Below, piece after piece: positions 1 to 5,003 of a DNA stretch of 5,003 nucleotides; position 1 is the first letter of the stretch; the number at the start of each line of letters is the position of its first letter. Below the pieces are notes generated by a model that saw nothing but the letters and a program-made list of their open reading frames with translations, had not been told where the DNA came from and made no database searches. Source of the DNA: Gracilibacteraceae bacterium (GTDB lineage: Bacteria; Bacillota; Desulfitobacteriia; Desulfitobacteriales; Syntrophobotulaceae); the NCBI GenBank assembly GCA_031255985.1, contig JAIRRL010000093.1:1-5003 (forward strand), written 5' to 3'. The translations under genes were made by a program, and so were the position numbers.

Positions 1-74
1 AACTCCACGATTTGGAACACAACGCCGTCCAGTTCGATAGTGACGCCGGTTTTGAAATCGTTTGAAGAAATCAT
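1..74 (-). CDS. efp: Elongation factor P, N-terminal part (cut by window edge)
   Basis: Elongation factor P binds between the P and E sites of the ribosome and helps peptide-bond formation at polyproline stretches. Only the first 24 codons are inside the window. They read MISSNDFKTG followed by VTIELDGVVFQIVE, the typical start of the EF-P KOW-like N-terminal domain (family pattern MIS.NDF..G..I..DG....V.E). The ATG at 74 is preceded by a near-perfect Shine-Dalgarno AGGAGGT (80-86), 5 nt upstream. The conserved lysine that is modified in some EF-P proteins lies beyond the window. The gene follows the histidine kinase gene on the same strand after a gap of about 115 bp, but has its own promoter (104-132), so it is probably transcribed independently. 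Identification is confident although partial, because the N-terminal motif is distinctive. Confidence 0.93.
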   Translation of the reverse strand, partial: MISSNDFKTGVTIELDGVVFQIVE

Positions 75-103
75 GACTTACCTCCTCGCGTTTTCCCGAA
101 AGG

Positions 104-132
104 ATTATACCATAAAAAAAACCGCGCCGCAA
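104..132 (-). promoter_or_regulatory. Sigma-A type promoter of efp
   Basis: On the minus strand a -35 element TTGCGG (127-132) and a perfect -10 TATAAT (104-109) are separated by 17 bp. The -10 is extended by TGG directly upstream (110-112). The predicted transcription start, near 97, would give a leader of about 20-25 nt containing the AGGAGGT ribosome binding site. An A8 run (114-121; U8 on the minus strand) lies inside the spacer. The hexamers and spacing were read directly; promoter activity is inferred. Confidence 0.72.
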
Positions 133-144
133 TCGGGGAACACA

Positions 145-165
145 GGACGCCGAAGGCGGTGCCCC
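145..165. repeat. Diverged solitary copy of the GGGACGCCG palindromic repeat
   Basis: Read on the minus strand, this stretch nearly matches the core of the three-copy repeat at 4463-4566: it shares CCGCCTTCGGCGTCC, with differences in the left arm (GGGGCACCGCC versus GGGGACGCCGCC). The palindrome is therefore imperfect here. It lies between the end of the histidine kinase gene (190) and the efp promoter. It could contribute to ending kinase transcription, since the U8 run at 114-121 follows about 24 nt later, but that is too far for a standard intrinsic terminator. The similarity is visible; common origin is inferred. Confidence 0.5.
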
Positions 166-189
166 CTCACTGTCACGTTTTCCCCGCTG

Positions 190-1613
190 TCATTGCGGGC
201 CTGCCGCGGCCGGCAGGAGCAATGCGAAGCGGGCGCCGATTCCCGGCCGGCTGGTGACTTCGATGACGCCGCCGTGTTGTTCCGCGATCCAGCGGGCGAT
301 GGAAAGCCCCAGGCCGGAACCGCCGGTGGCGCCGGTGCGGGAGGAATCCGCCCGGTAAAAACGGTCAAATAGATGCGGCAGCGCCTCGGCCGGTATGCCG
401 GGGCCTTCGTCCGTCACGGCCAGAAACGCCTCGGCGCCGTTTTCACTCCGCCGCTCCCCGACGGAAATGGTGATATGGCCGCCGACCGGCGTATATTTCA
501 TGCTGTTGTCGATGATGATCCGCAGCAATTGCTTGATCAGCCCGGCGTCGCCGCGCACGGGCGGCGCCGGCTGCCAAACGGCGCTGTAGCGGTGAGCGGC
601 GTCGATCATTTCAATCTCCCGCAGCGTCTCTATTCCAATATCTTCCAGCATGAGCGTTTTCATCTCCGGTTTAATGGAATCGCTGTCGCCGCGCGCCAGG
701 AACAGCAGCTTGTCTATCAGCTCTTTCATCGCTTCCGCCTCTGTTTTTATCGCCTGCACCGACTCGCGCAGCGTGGCCGGATCCTCCGCCCCCCAGCGCG
801 TGAGCAGATTGGCGTATCCGTGGATAACGGCGATAGGCGTGCGCAACTCATGCGAAGCGTCGGACACAAAACGCATTTGCGAGCGGTAAGAGGCGTCCAG
901 CCGTTCCAGCATTTCGTTGACCGATTGGGCCAGCGGCCGCAAATCCTCGCTGAACCCGCTCAGAGGCACCCGCTCGTGCAGATCGTCGCCACTGATAGCG
1001 GCAAGAGCGCCGGCGATGGTTTTAAGGCCCTCCGCCCCGCCGGCTCCGGCGGAGATGACGCGGGCGTAATCGCTCAATTCACGCAGCGGGCGCAGAACGG
1101 CGGCTATATCGCGTCTGTTGCTGATGCTGACGGATATGAACATGAATATCTGCCAAACGAGCAAAAAACTCATCAGCGCAAACCCGGCGCGCAAAAACCG
1201 GCCGGCCGCGACCGTGAACAAAGCGAAGCCGCCCTGGCAGGGAAAATAAAAACGGTAGGCAACTTTGCCTAAATTGTCCCAAAAGCCGATCCCGCCGTTT
1301 AAATCCCATTCGCGCCAAAGCGTGGCGTTGAACAGTCTGTCCAGCGTCATAACCTGCCGGGCGTCGGCGGGCATTTCCGCGACCAAAACCGCGACGCAGC
1401 CCGGTCCCGCCGGCGTGGGCGTCTCGCCCGGCGTTAAACCGGCCGCCTGATATTCGGCCGCGCTCCATTCCGCGTATATGAACACGATGACGAAGCACAG
1501 GAGCAGGAGGAGGGCGTCAAAAAACAAAAAAACGCTGAGCTGGCGCGACACCAGTTTGCCGTTCAGGCGGCGCGTTAAGGATTTTTCCTGCGGTTCGCTG
1601 ACTTTGGCCGGCA

Positions 1614-1614
<1 letters not shown>
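190..1614 (-). CDS. Membrane sensor histidine kinase (HAMP, HisKA, HATPase_c), two-component partner
   Basis: This 474-residue sensor kinase autophosphorylates on a histidine and passes the phosphate to the regulator encoded just upstream. Visible order: a basic cytoplasmic N-terminus; transmembrane helix 1 (about 27-48); an extracytoplasmic sensor loop of about 95 residues (49-142); transmembrane helix 2 (about 143-165); a HAMP-like linker (about 166-245); a dimerisation/phosphoacceptor domain with SDASHELRTP, placing the phosphorylated His at 255; and an ATP-binding domain with N box IIIDNSMKYTP (Asn370), G1 DEGPGIP (402-408), F box FDRFYRAD (416-423) and G2 GGSGLGL (431-437). All catalytic boxes are intact. 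The ATG at 1614 overlaps the regulator's TGA by one base (TGATG), indicating translational coupling; the start has only a weak purine-rich site. The sensor loop contains two Cys (73, 126) and resembles no ligand domain I recognise, so the signal is unknown. Confidence 0.95.
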
Positions 1615-2271
<657 letters not shown>

Positions 2272-2294
<23 letters not shown>

Positions 2295-2862
2295 TCCGCG
2301 TTCCCTCATCCTCAGTCCCGTCGCAGACGCGGCGTTTTATATCTTCCGCCACATCCGTCGCTTTGTCCATCGCGTCGTTGATACTCTCTCTCTCCAGATC
2401 CGGCCCGCGGAATTTGTAACGGAAACCGAAGAACAGGGCGGCGACAAGCACCGGCACGACCACCCAGAAAGCAAGCACCAGCACGGCGATCAGCAGGTTT
2501 ACGGGCATGTCCACGATGCGGCGGCCGTTTCGCCAGGCTTCAAAATGATTGACATTGCCTTTGTGAAAAAGCTCGCGCACTTTTTGCCAAAACCGGCGCA
2601 AGCCGCCCTTGCGGCGTCTGCACTCATAGTCGTTTTCCTGCTGCCGTCGCCATTCAGGGCAATTCCAGGATTGGGCGGAAGAGGCGTATTGCTGGTCTGT
2701 GCGGTAACTGCCGCCGTCGGGGCGGGCTTTGCCCTGAGCTTCCAGGGCGATGAGGGCGTCCAGCGTGTTGCCTCCCGCTTCTTCCAGCGCGGCTTTGGCA
2801 TCGCGGAAGCTGACGTTGGCGTGCTCCCGCAGCTTTTTTACTTGCTCCATTGTGATTTCCAC
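2272..2862 (-). CDS. DUF4342-like protein: N-terminal UBA/TS-N-like domain plus one transmembrane helix
   Basis: The predicted product has 196 residues. The first 45 residues (VKKLREHANVSFRDAKAALE, then EAGGNTLDALIALEAQGK) form a three-helix UBA/TS-N-like fold as in EF-Ts and the Bacillota DUF4342 family. The middle (about 50-115) is charged and low in hydrophobics, with aromatic and Arg-rich patches. A single strong transmembrane segment lies at about 121-147, followed by a basic FRYKFRG stop and a charged tail (about 150-196). The start is GTG at 2862, with AAGGGGA about 8 nt upstream; the ATG at 2850 lies too far from that site. It is first in an overlapping three-gene operon with the response regulator and kinase. 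I infer a role in the same membrane-stress or signalling module; no enzymatic motif is visible and the biochemical function is unknown. Confidence 0.8.
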
Positions 2863-2890
2863 GGTGTATTTCCCCTTTCCGGTGTTTTTT

Positions 2891-2913
2891 GCCGGCGGAG
2901 TGACCTCCGGCCG
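2891..2913. repeat. Inverted repeat in the leader of the DUF4342-TCS operon
   Basis: The arms CGGAG (2896-2900) and CTCCG (2905-2909) flank a 4-nt loop. They are extended by three more pairs (CGG with CCG) after a one-base bulge, giving an 8-bp stem. It lies about 30 nt upstream of the GTG start and about 15 nt before the ribosome binding site. On the coding strand it is followed by A's rather than U's, so it is not an intrinsic terminator for incoming transcripts. It could be an mRNA leader structure or a protein-binding dyad. Confidence 0.4.
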
Positions 2914-2934
2914 TGGAAATATCGTAACACACGC

Positions 2935-2976
2935 TGATTAAACAGCCATAGAGCGCATATTAGCCGTTGATTAAAC
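2935..2976. repeat. Direct repeat TGATTAAAC x2, 33 bp apart, upstream of the TCS operon
   Basis: Identical 9-mers lie at 2935-2943 and 2968-2976 (minus strand GTTTAATCA, each followed by NCG). They sit in the 150-bp gap between hpf and the DUF4342-like gene, where the operon promoter should be. The best sigma-A match I see is poor: TTCATA at 2980-2985 and TAATAT at 2957-2962, spacer 17, four of six matches each. The pair could be an operator, for example for the autoregulating response regulator, but 33 bp is wider than a usual OmpR-type tandem site. Confidence 0.3.
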
Positions 2977-3012
2977 TTCTATGAAAGAAAAGAAGGCGCG
3001 TTTTAACATTGC

Positions 3013-3558
3013 TTAGTATTCCGGTTCCAAGAGTCCGTAATCCCCGTCGCGCCGGCGGTAGACGACGCAGATTTTTTCTGTGTCCGCGTCCAAAAACACA
3101 TAAAAACCGTGACTGAGAAGATTCATCTGCATCATGGCTTCTTCCGCCGACATGGGCCGGGCGGGGAATTTCTTCACCCGGACGACGTTATCGTCTTCCG
3201 GTTCATCCGGTTCGGCCAGCCCCGCCGCGATGTCCTGGGCGCGCTGCGCTTCTTCCCACTGAACTTTACCCCGCTTGCGGTCAATCCGTTTGCGGTATTT
3301 CATCATCTGGCGCTCCAGTTTTTCCACCACGAGGTCAATGGAAGTGAACATGTCGGCCGCCGCCTCTTCCCCGCGCAGAATAAAACCGCTCAAAGGCGCC
3401 GTAACCTCCACTTTTTGGCGCTCACGCTCCGAAGAAAGCACCACATGCACGTCGGAAAAATCGTCAGAAAATTTAGCTAATTTACCCACGCGTTTCTGGG
3501 CGTATTCTTTTAACGCCTCCGTAACTTTGAATTGCTTGCCCCGAACCAGTACATTCAT
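3013..3558 (-). CDS. hpf: Ribosome hibernation promoting factor, long form
   Basis: The product is 181 residues. The N-terminal S30AE domain (about 1-95) shows the family pattern MNVLVRGKQFKVTEALKEYA, then KRVGKLAKF and the basic helix LERQMMKYRKRIDRKRGK. It occupies the decoding region of the 30S subunit in idle ribosomes. An acidic, variable linker follows (about 100-124). The C-terminal domain (about 125-181), with VVRVKKFPARPMSAEEAMMQ, then LLSHGFYVFLDADT and VVYRRRDGDYGLLEP, is the dimerisation module of the long form; it pairs two 70S ribosomes into 100S particles. The length matches long HPF of Bacillota. The ATG at 3558 has a good AGGGGG 7 nt upstream. The gene stands alone: about 300 bp of non-coding DNA lies upstream, and the neighbours often found with hpf in this group (such as secA) are not in this window. 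No convincing promoter or terminator was found, though an AT-rich block at 3595-3641 lies in the upstream region. Confidence 0.96.
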   Translation of the reverse strand: MNVLVRGKQFKVTEALKEYAQKRVGKLAKFSDDFSDVHVVLSSERERQKVEVTAPLSGFILRGEEAAADMFTSIDLVVEKLERQMMKYRKRIDRKRGKVQWEEAQRAQDIAAGLAEPDEPEDDNVVRVKKFPARPMSAEEAMMQMNLLSHGFYVFLDADTEKICVVYRRRDGDYGLLEPEY

Positions 3559-3594
3559 AGTTCAACCCCCTCTGCCGCGTCATTGATCATTTCA

Positions 3595-3641
3595 ATTTTC
3601 ATTTACAATTGCCGCCGCGATCATCGAATAAATATATTATT
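3595..3641. other. AT-rich block upstream of hpf
   Basis: This stretch is mostly A+T (for example AATAAATATATTATT at 3627-3641), interrupted by one GC patch (3611-3620) and followed by a C7 run (3642-3648). It lies between hpf (start 3558) and the DnaA-box-like cluster (3684-3748). It may hold the hpf promoter, since the minus strand has TATATT at 3631-3636, but no matching -35 is evident. An AT-rich element beside DnaA boxes could also act as an unwinding element. Both roles are inferred. Confidence 0.35.
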
Positions 3642-3683
3642 CCCCCCCGGGCGAATGATTTCCTGCCGAATTGGGCGGAAAAG

Positions 3684-3748
3684 TTATGCACATCAGCTTG
3701 TGGATACTGTGGAAAAAGCGGCGAATTGCCTGTATGCCGCCATCGAGG
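3684..3748. promoter_or_regulatory. Cluster of four DnaA-box-like sites
   Basis: Four 9-mers close to the DnaA box TTATCCACA lie in 65 bp: TTATGCACA on plus (3684-3692), and on minus GTATCCACA (3699-3707), TTTTCCACA (3708-3716) and a perfect TTATCCACA (3740-3748). The first three each differ at one position. Two are directly adjacent. Such density is unlikely by chance and resembles the DnaA-box clusters outside oriC that bind or titrate DnaA in Bacillota. The usual oriC neighbours (dnaA, dnaN, rpmH) are not in the window, so I do not call it the origin. DnaA could also regulate hpf from here. Confidence 0.55.
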
Positions 3749-3779
3749 TTGTGGATAATCATGCGGACGAACTTGTTTC

Positions 3780-3829
3780 AGCCGGGTAATTTCGCGAAAG
3801 CGAGCGAGACTAATTGCCGCCGGCTACCC
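3780..3829. repeat. Nested inverted repeat with a GAAA tetraloop core
   Basis: The outer arms AGCCGG (3780-3785) and CCGGCT (3820-3825) enclose AATT (3788-3791) and AATT (3812-3815). Inside is the compact hairpin TCGC-GAAA-GCGA (3791-3802). GGGTA (3784-3788) can alternatively pair with TACCC (3825-3829). It sits about 30 bp past the stop codon of the SUKH-like gene and about 30 bp from the DnaA-box cluster. No U-run follows on the minus strand, so it is not a standard terminator. A further small stem lies at 3829-3842 (CAAAG/CTTTG). Confidence 0.4.
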
Positions 3830-3858
3830 AAAGCGGGCTTTGCTTTGCGCGCCATTTT

Positions 3859-4407
3859 TTATGGCTTTATATCATCAAATGGATAATTTTCAAATAATTC
3901 CTTGCTAATTTCCTTTAATTTTTTCTTATATTCTTCGCCAATTGTCTCATTATATTTATTTCCAAAATATATTTCATCCAATTCTTTATTCAAATACGCA
4001 TATTGAAGCCATTTCCCAAAATCTATGTTTAAGTTTATTATTTTCTCCACGTCGATTTCCTCATTATCATGGTCGTAAAAATATATTTTCCCGTTTATGT
4101 CCATAATCCAATAATCGCCTTGCCCGTTTTGGCCGATAAACCAATAATTTCTTACAGCGTCTTCGGCGGCGTTAACAGTATTTTTACTCCAATAGTCTTC
4201 ATCGGCATAAGCCTTGGTCATATTTGCCGAATAAACGGAATTATACAGGATACATTCAGAAGAAATCTCAGTCGTCTTGATTTTTGTCACAATTTCTTTA
4301 TATAATTCATCAAAAGGGAAATTTATCGCTTTGGGAAAATTCATCACTTGCGCATTTGCCCCAAAGAGTTCTTTTTTTATTTCTTCTATGGATTTTATGC
4401 GAAACAT
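3859..4407 (-). CDS. SUKH/SMI1-KNR4-like protein, probable immunity-type gene
   Basis: The predicted product is 182 residues, acidic, with no signal peptide or membrane helix. The recognisable part is residues 88-114: NYWFIGQNGQGDYWIMD, followed by INGKIYFYDHD. This is the strand-turn-strand pattern (phi-G-x-x-G-x-G-D-Y-phi-phi-D ... G-x-phi-Y-phi-Y-D-H-D) typical of SUKH-superfamily proteins, many of which neutralise contact-dependent or polymorphic toxins. The N-terminal half does not show the usual W/E-rich SUKH start, so it is a diverged member. The ATG at 4407 is chosen because GGGGG lies about 5 nt upstream. The frame stays open to 4584, but that extension is the translation of a DNA repeat. 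The gene is strikingly AT-rich beside GC-rich neighbours and has no toxin gene next to it here, suggesting acquisition by transfer as an orphan immunity gene. The family call is moderate; protein-level reality is likely. Confidence 0.7.
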   Translation of the reverse strand: MFRIKSIEEIKKELFGANAQVMNFPKAINFPFDELYKEIVTKIKTTEISSECILYNSVYSANMTKAYADEDYWSKNTVNAAEDAVRNYWFIGQNGQGDYWIMDINGKIYFYDHDNEEIDVEKIINLNIDFGKWLQYAYLNKELDEIYFGNKYNETIGEEYKKKLKEISKELFENYPFDDIKP

Positions 4408-4424
4408 TTCATCCCCCTGGGATC

Positions 4425-4441
4425 GCGGGCTTCCAGCCCGC
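4425..4441. repeat. Perfect hairpin GCGGGC/GCCCGC upstream of the SUKH-like gene
   Basis: Six-base arms GCGGGC (4425-4430) and GCCCGC (4436-4441) flank the loop TTCCA. It lies immediately upstream of the ribosome binding site of the SUKH-like gene and 8 bp from the first 41-bp repeat unit. It probably belongs to the same repeat block; it could also form in the 5' leader of that mRNA. Confidence 0.5.
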
Positions 4442-4449
4442 CTGTTCCT

Positions 4450-4570
4450 TTGATTCCCGCAGGGGACGCCGCCTTCGGCGTCCCACGCTCCCGGTTCCCG
4501 TAGGGGACGCCGCCCTCGGCGTCCCGCGCCCTTGATTCCCGTAGGGGACGCCGCCTTCGGCGTCCCGCGC
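4450..4570. repeat. Three tandem 41-bp units, each with a 9-bp perfect palindrome
   Basis: Each unit holds the arms GGGACGCCG and CGGCGTCCC around a 4-nt loop (CCTT, CCCT, CCTT). The palindromes lie at 4463-4484, 4504-4525 and 4545-4566, exactly 41 bp apart. The flanks TTGATTCCCG(T/C)AG and CGCGC are also conserved, with unit 2 the most diverged. Because 41 is not a multiple of three, the repeat reads open in several minus frames and creates spurious extensions of the SUKH-like gene. The structure resembles REP-type or MITE-like dispersed palindromic repeats. A diverged fourth copy sits at 145-165. No transposase is visible in the window. Confidence 0.85.
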
Positions 4571-4583
4571 GCAGCGTGGACCA

Positions 4584-4649
4584 TATGATAAAACTAAAGC
4601 GGACTGACACGCCCCAAGTTTTGGGTTGCGAGCGTCAGTCCGCTTTAGT
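4584..4649 (-). terminator. Intrinsic terminator of the small RNA transcript
   Basis: Perfect 16-bp arms GTCAGTCCGCTTTAGT (4634-4649) and ACTAAAGCGGACTGAC (4593-4608) enclose 25 nt that contain a second small hairpin (CCCAA 4613-4617 with TTGGG 4621-4625). On the minus strand the stem runs into TTTAGTTTTATC, a moderately U-rich tail; on the plus strand it does not. This indicates termination of leftward transcription from the promoter at 4751-4780 and insulation of the downstream SUKH-like gene from it. Confidence 0.7.
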
Positions 4650-4744
4650 CTAATGCGCAAGAAATAACGCCAGTACCGCCCTGGTTGAGGTGGTGCTTGT
4701 AGCGATACGAACCAGCCGCCGTGCAAAAGCGGCAGTTCCTCTTA
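4584..4744 (-). ncRNA. Candidate small structured RNA (about 160 nt)
   Basis: The transcript is framed by a strong promoter (4751-4780) and a terminator (4584-4649) on the minus strand, with no plausible coding sequence between. The region between them has several self-complementary segments. GAACUG-CCG can pair with CGG-C-UGGUUC, a 9-bp stem with one bulged C (about 4739-4711). CUGGUU can alternatively pair with AACCAG, and ACCACC with GGGCGGU around a short loop, in the segment 4717-4671. The only start codon near the 5' end is in ATGTAA (start followed directly by stop) at about 4745-4740. The tandem GAAC-type hairpins recall, from memory only, the untranslated part that follows small holin-like toxin genes in Bacillota; here any toxin frame would be missing. 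I know of no exact family match. Function is unknown; a regulatory RNA or a type I toxin-antitoxin remnant are both possible. Confidence 0.5.
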
Positions 4745-4750
4745 CATAAA

Positions 4751-4780
4751 AATATACCATTCGCCGCCGCCGTCTGTCAA
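4751..4780 (-). promoter_or_regulatory. Strong sigma-A type promoter of the small RNA
   Basis: A perfect -35 TTGACA (4775-4780), an 18-bp spacer and -10 TATATT (4751-4756), extended by TGG (4757-4759). The predicted start is near 4744. No coding sequence of useful length begins downstream before the terminator at 4649, which is why the transcript is read as a small RNA. It diverges from the SLH fragment on the plus strand. Confidence 0.75.
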
Positions 4781-4821
4781 GAGCATTTTTCGTTTCTTCG
4801 GAACCCAGATATTGTAAATAA

Positions 4822-5003
4822 TTTCTAAAGCCCTTTGCCGACGTGCGCGAGGGCGTCTGGTATTACGGCGACGTTGAATACGTCTGCGCCAACGGTCTTA
4901 TGACGGGCACGGGCGCGGCGGCGTTCAGCCCGGATGCGCCGATGACAAGGGCCATGTTGGTTACGGTATTGTACCGTTATGCCGCGGGGGACGGCGGACG
5001 GAT
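4822..5003 (+). pseudogene. 5'-truncated S-layer homology (SLH) domain gene, runs off the window
   Basis: The open frame encodes one almost complete SLH domain: PFADVREGVWYYGDVEYV, then CANGLMTGTGAAAFSPDAPM and TRAMLVTVLYRYAAGDGG. The hallmarks FxDV, W-Y, the NGL-x-GT turn, FSPD and the TRA motif are all present. SLH domains, usually three in a row, anchor surface proteins non-covalently to secondary cell-wall polymer. An in-frame TAA (4819-4821) lies just before FLKPFADV. There is no ATG, TTG or ribosome binding site ahead of the domain; the GTG at 4843 and ATG at 4900 fall inside the conserved fold and lack a Shine-Dalgarno. This pattern resembles the first SLH unit of a module normally placed at one end of a large secreted protein, so the rest of the protein and its signal peptide are missing. 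I read it as the remnant of a gene cut near 4822-4830; what follows 5003 is unknown. Confidence 0.65.

Noticed and set aside
373..1272. Long plus-strand open frame of 299 codons
   Set aside because: It lies fully antisense to the histidine kinase catalytic region, is rich in Gln/Arg/His as expected from a shadow frame, and has no domain motif or ribosome binding site.
2295..2309. Earlier ATG for the response regulator
   Set aside because: The extra MRERG is not typical of the family, the GAGG abuts the ATG with no spacing, and the ATG at 2294 gives the canonical N-terminus.
3559..3858. Chromosomal replication origin
   Set aside because: DnaA-box-like sites and an AT-rich block are present, but none of the usual oriC neighbours is seen and the sites are few; kept only as a DnaA-box cluster.
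3532..3886. Two short plus-strand open frames in the hpf upstream region
   Set aside because: Neither has a ribosome binding site or recognisable motif; they cover the DnaA-box-like sites and hairpins.
4450..4570. CRISPR array
   Set aside because: The 41-bp units are contiguous with no variable spacers and each is itself a palindrome; no cas gene is present.
4408..4584. N-terminal extension of the SUKH-like gene to an upstream ATG
   Set aside because: The added residues are translations of the 41-bp DNA repeat (Arg/Gly/Pro-rich, similar in several frames), and a good ribosome binding site sits directly before the ATG at 4407.
4409..4726. Minus-strand open frame of 105 codons across the terminator and repeats
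   Set aside because: It crosses a strong terminator hairpin and the palindromic repeats, and its composition reflects those repeats rather than a protein.
4671..4744. Small holin-like toxin ORF in the small RNA
   Set aside because: No hydrophobic reading frame exists between the promoter and the first hairpin; the only start is immediately followed by a stop.
4843..5003. GTG start for the SLH fragment as a genuine short gene
   Set aside because: The codon lies inside the conserved FADV motif and has no Shine-Dalgarno, so a start there would truncate the fold.

Overview
The window looks like a chromosomal segment of a fairly GC-rich member of the Bacillota (Clostridia or Negativicutes type). 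The evidence is the long-form ribosome hibernation factor, the DUF4342-type UBA membrane protein beside an OmpR-type two-component system, strong purine-rich ribosome binding sites, sigma-A type promoters and an S-layer homology (SLH) domain. This placement rests on gene families only.

Layout. All intact genes are on the minus strand, so transcription runs right to left. Reading that way: (i) 5003-4822 is a plus-strand fragment of an SLH domain with no start codon. (ii) 4780-4584 holds a strong promoter, a structured transcript of about 160 nt and a terminator, which together look like an undescribed small RNA gene. (iii) 4566-4425 holds three copies of a 41-bp palindromic repeat plus one more hairpin. 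(iv) 4407-3859 is an AT-rich gene with a SUKH/SMI1-KNR4-like segment, probably an acquired immunity-type gene. (v) 3858-3559 is a gene-free stretch with a nested hairpin, a cluster of four DnaA-box-like sites and an AT-rich block. (vi) 3558-3013 is hpf. (vii) 2862-190 is a tightly packed, overlapping operon: a DUF4342-like UBA/transmembrane protein, an OmpR-family response regulator and its sensor histidine kinase. (viii) 74-1 is the start of efp (elongation factor P), with its own promoter at 104-132.

How the parts fit. The left two thirds is ordinary core chromosome: ribosome hibernation (HPF), stalled-peptide elongation (EF-P) and a membrane-sensing two-component system whose first gene is a small membrane protein that may be part of the sensing module. 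The right third (about 3780-4830) looks like accessory DNA. It has a composition switch, repeats, a lone immunity-like gene, a small RNA cassette and a decapitated SLH gene. The most interesting unexplained signals are the small RNA cassette, the 41-bp repeat array with a diverged copy in front of efp, and the DnaA-box cluster upstream of hpf.
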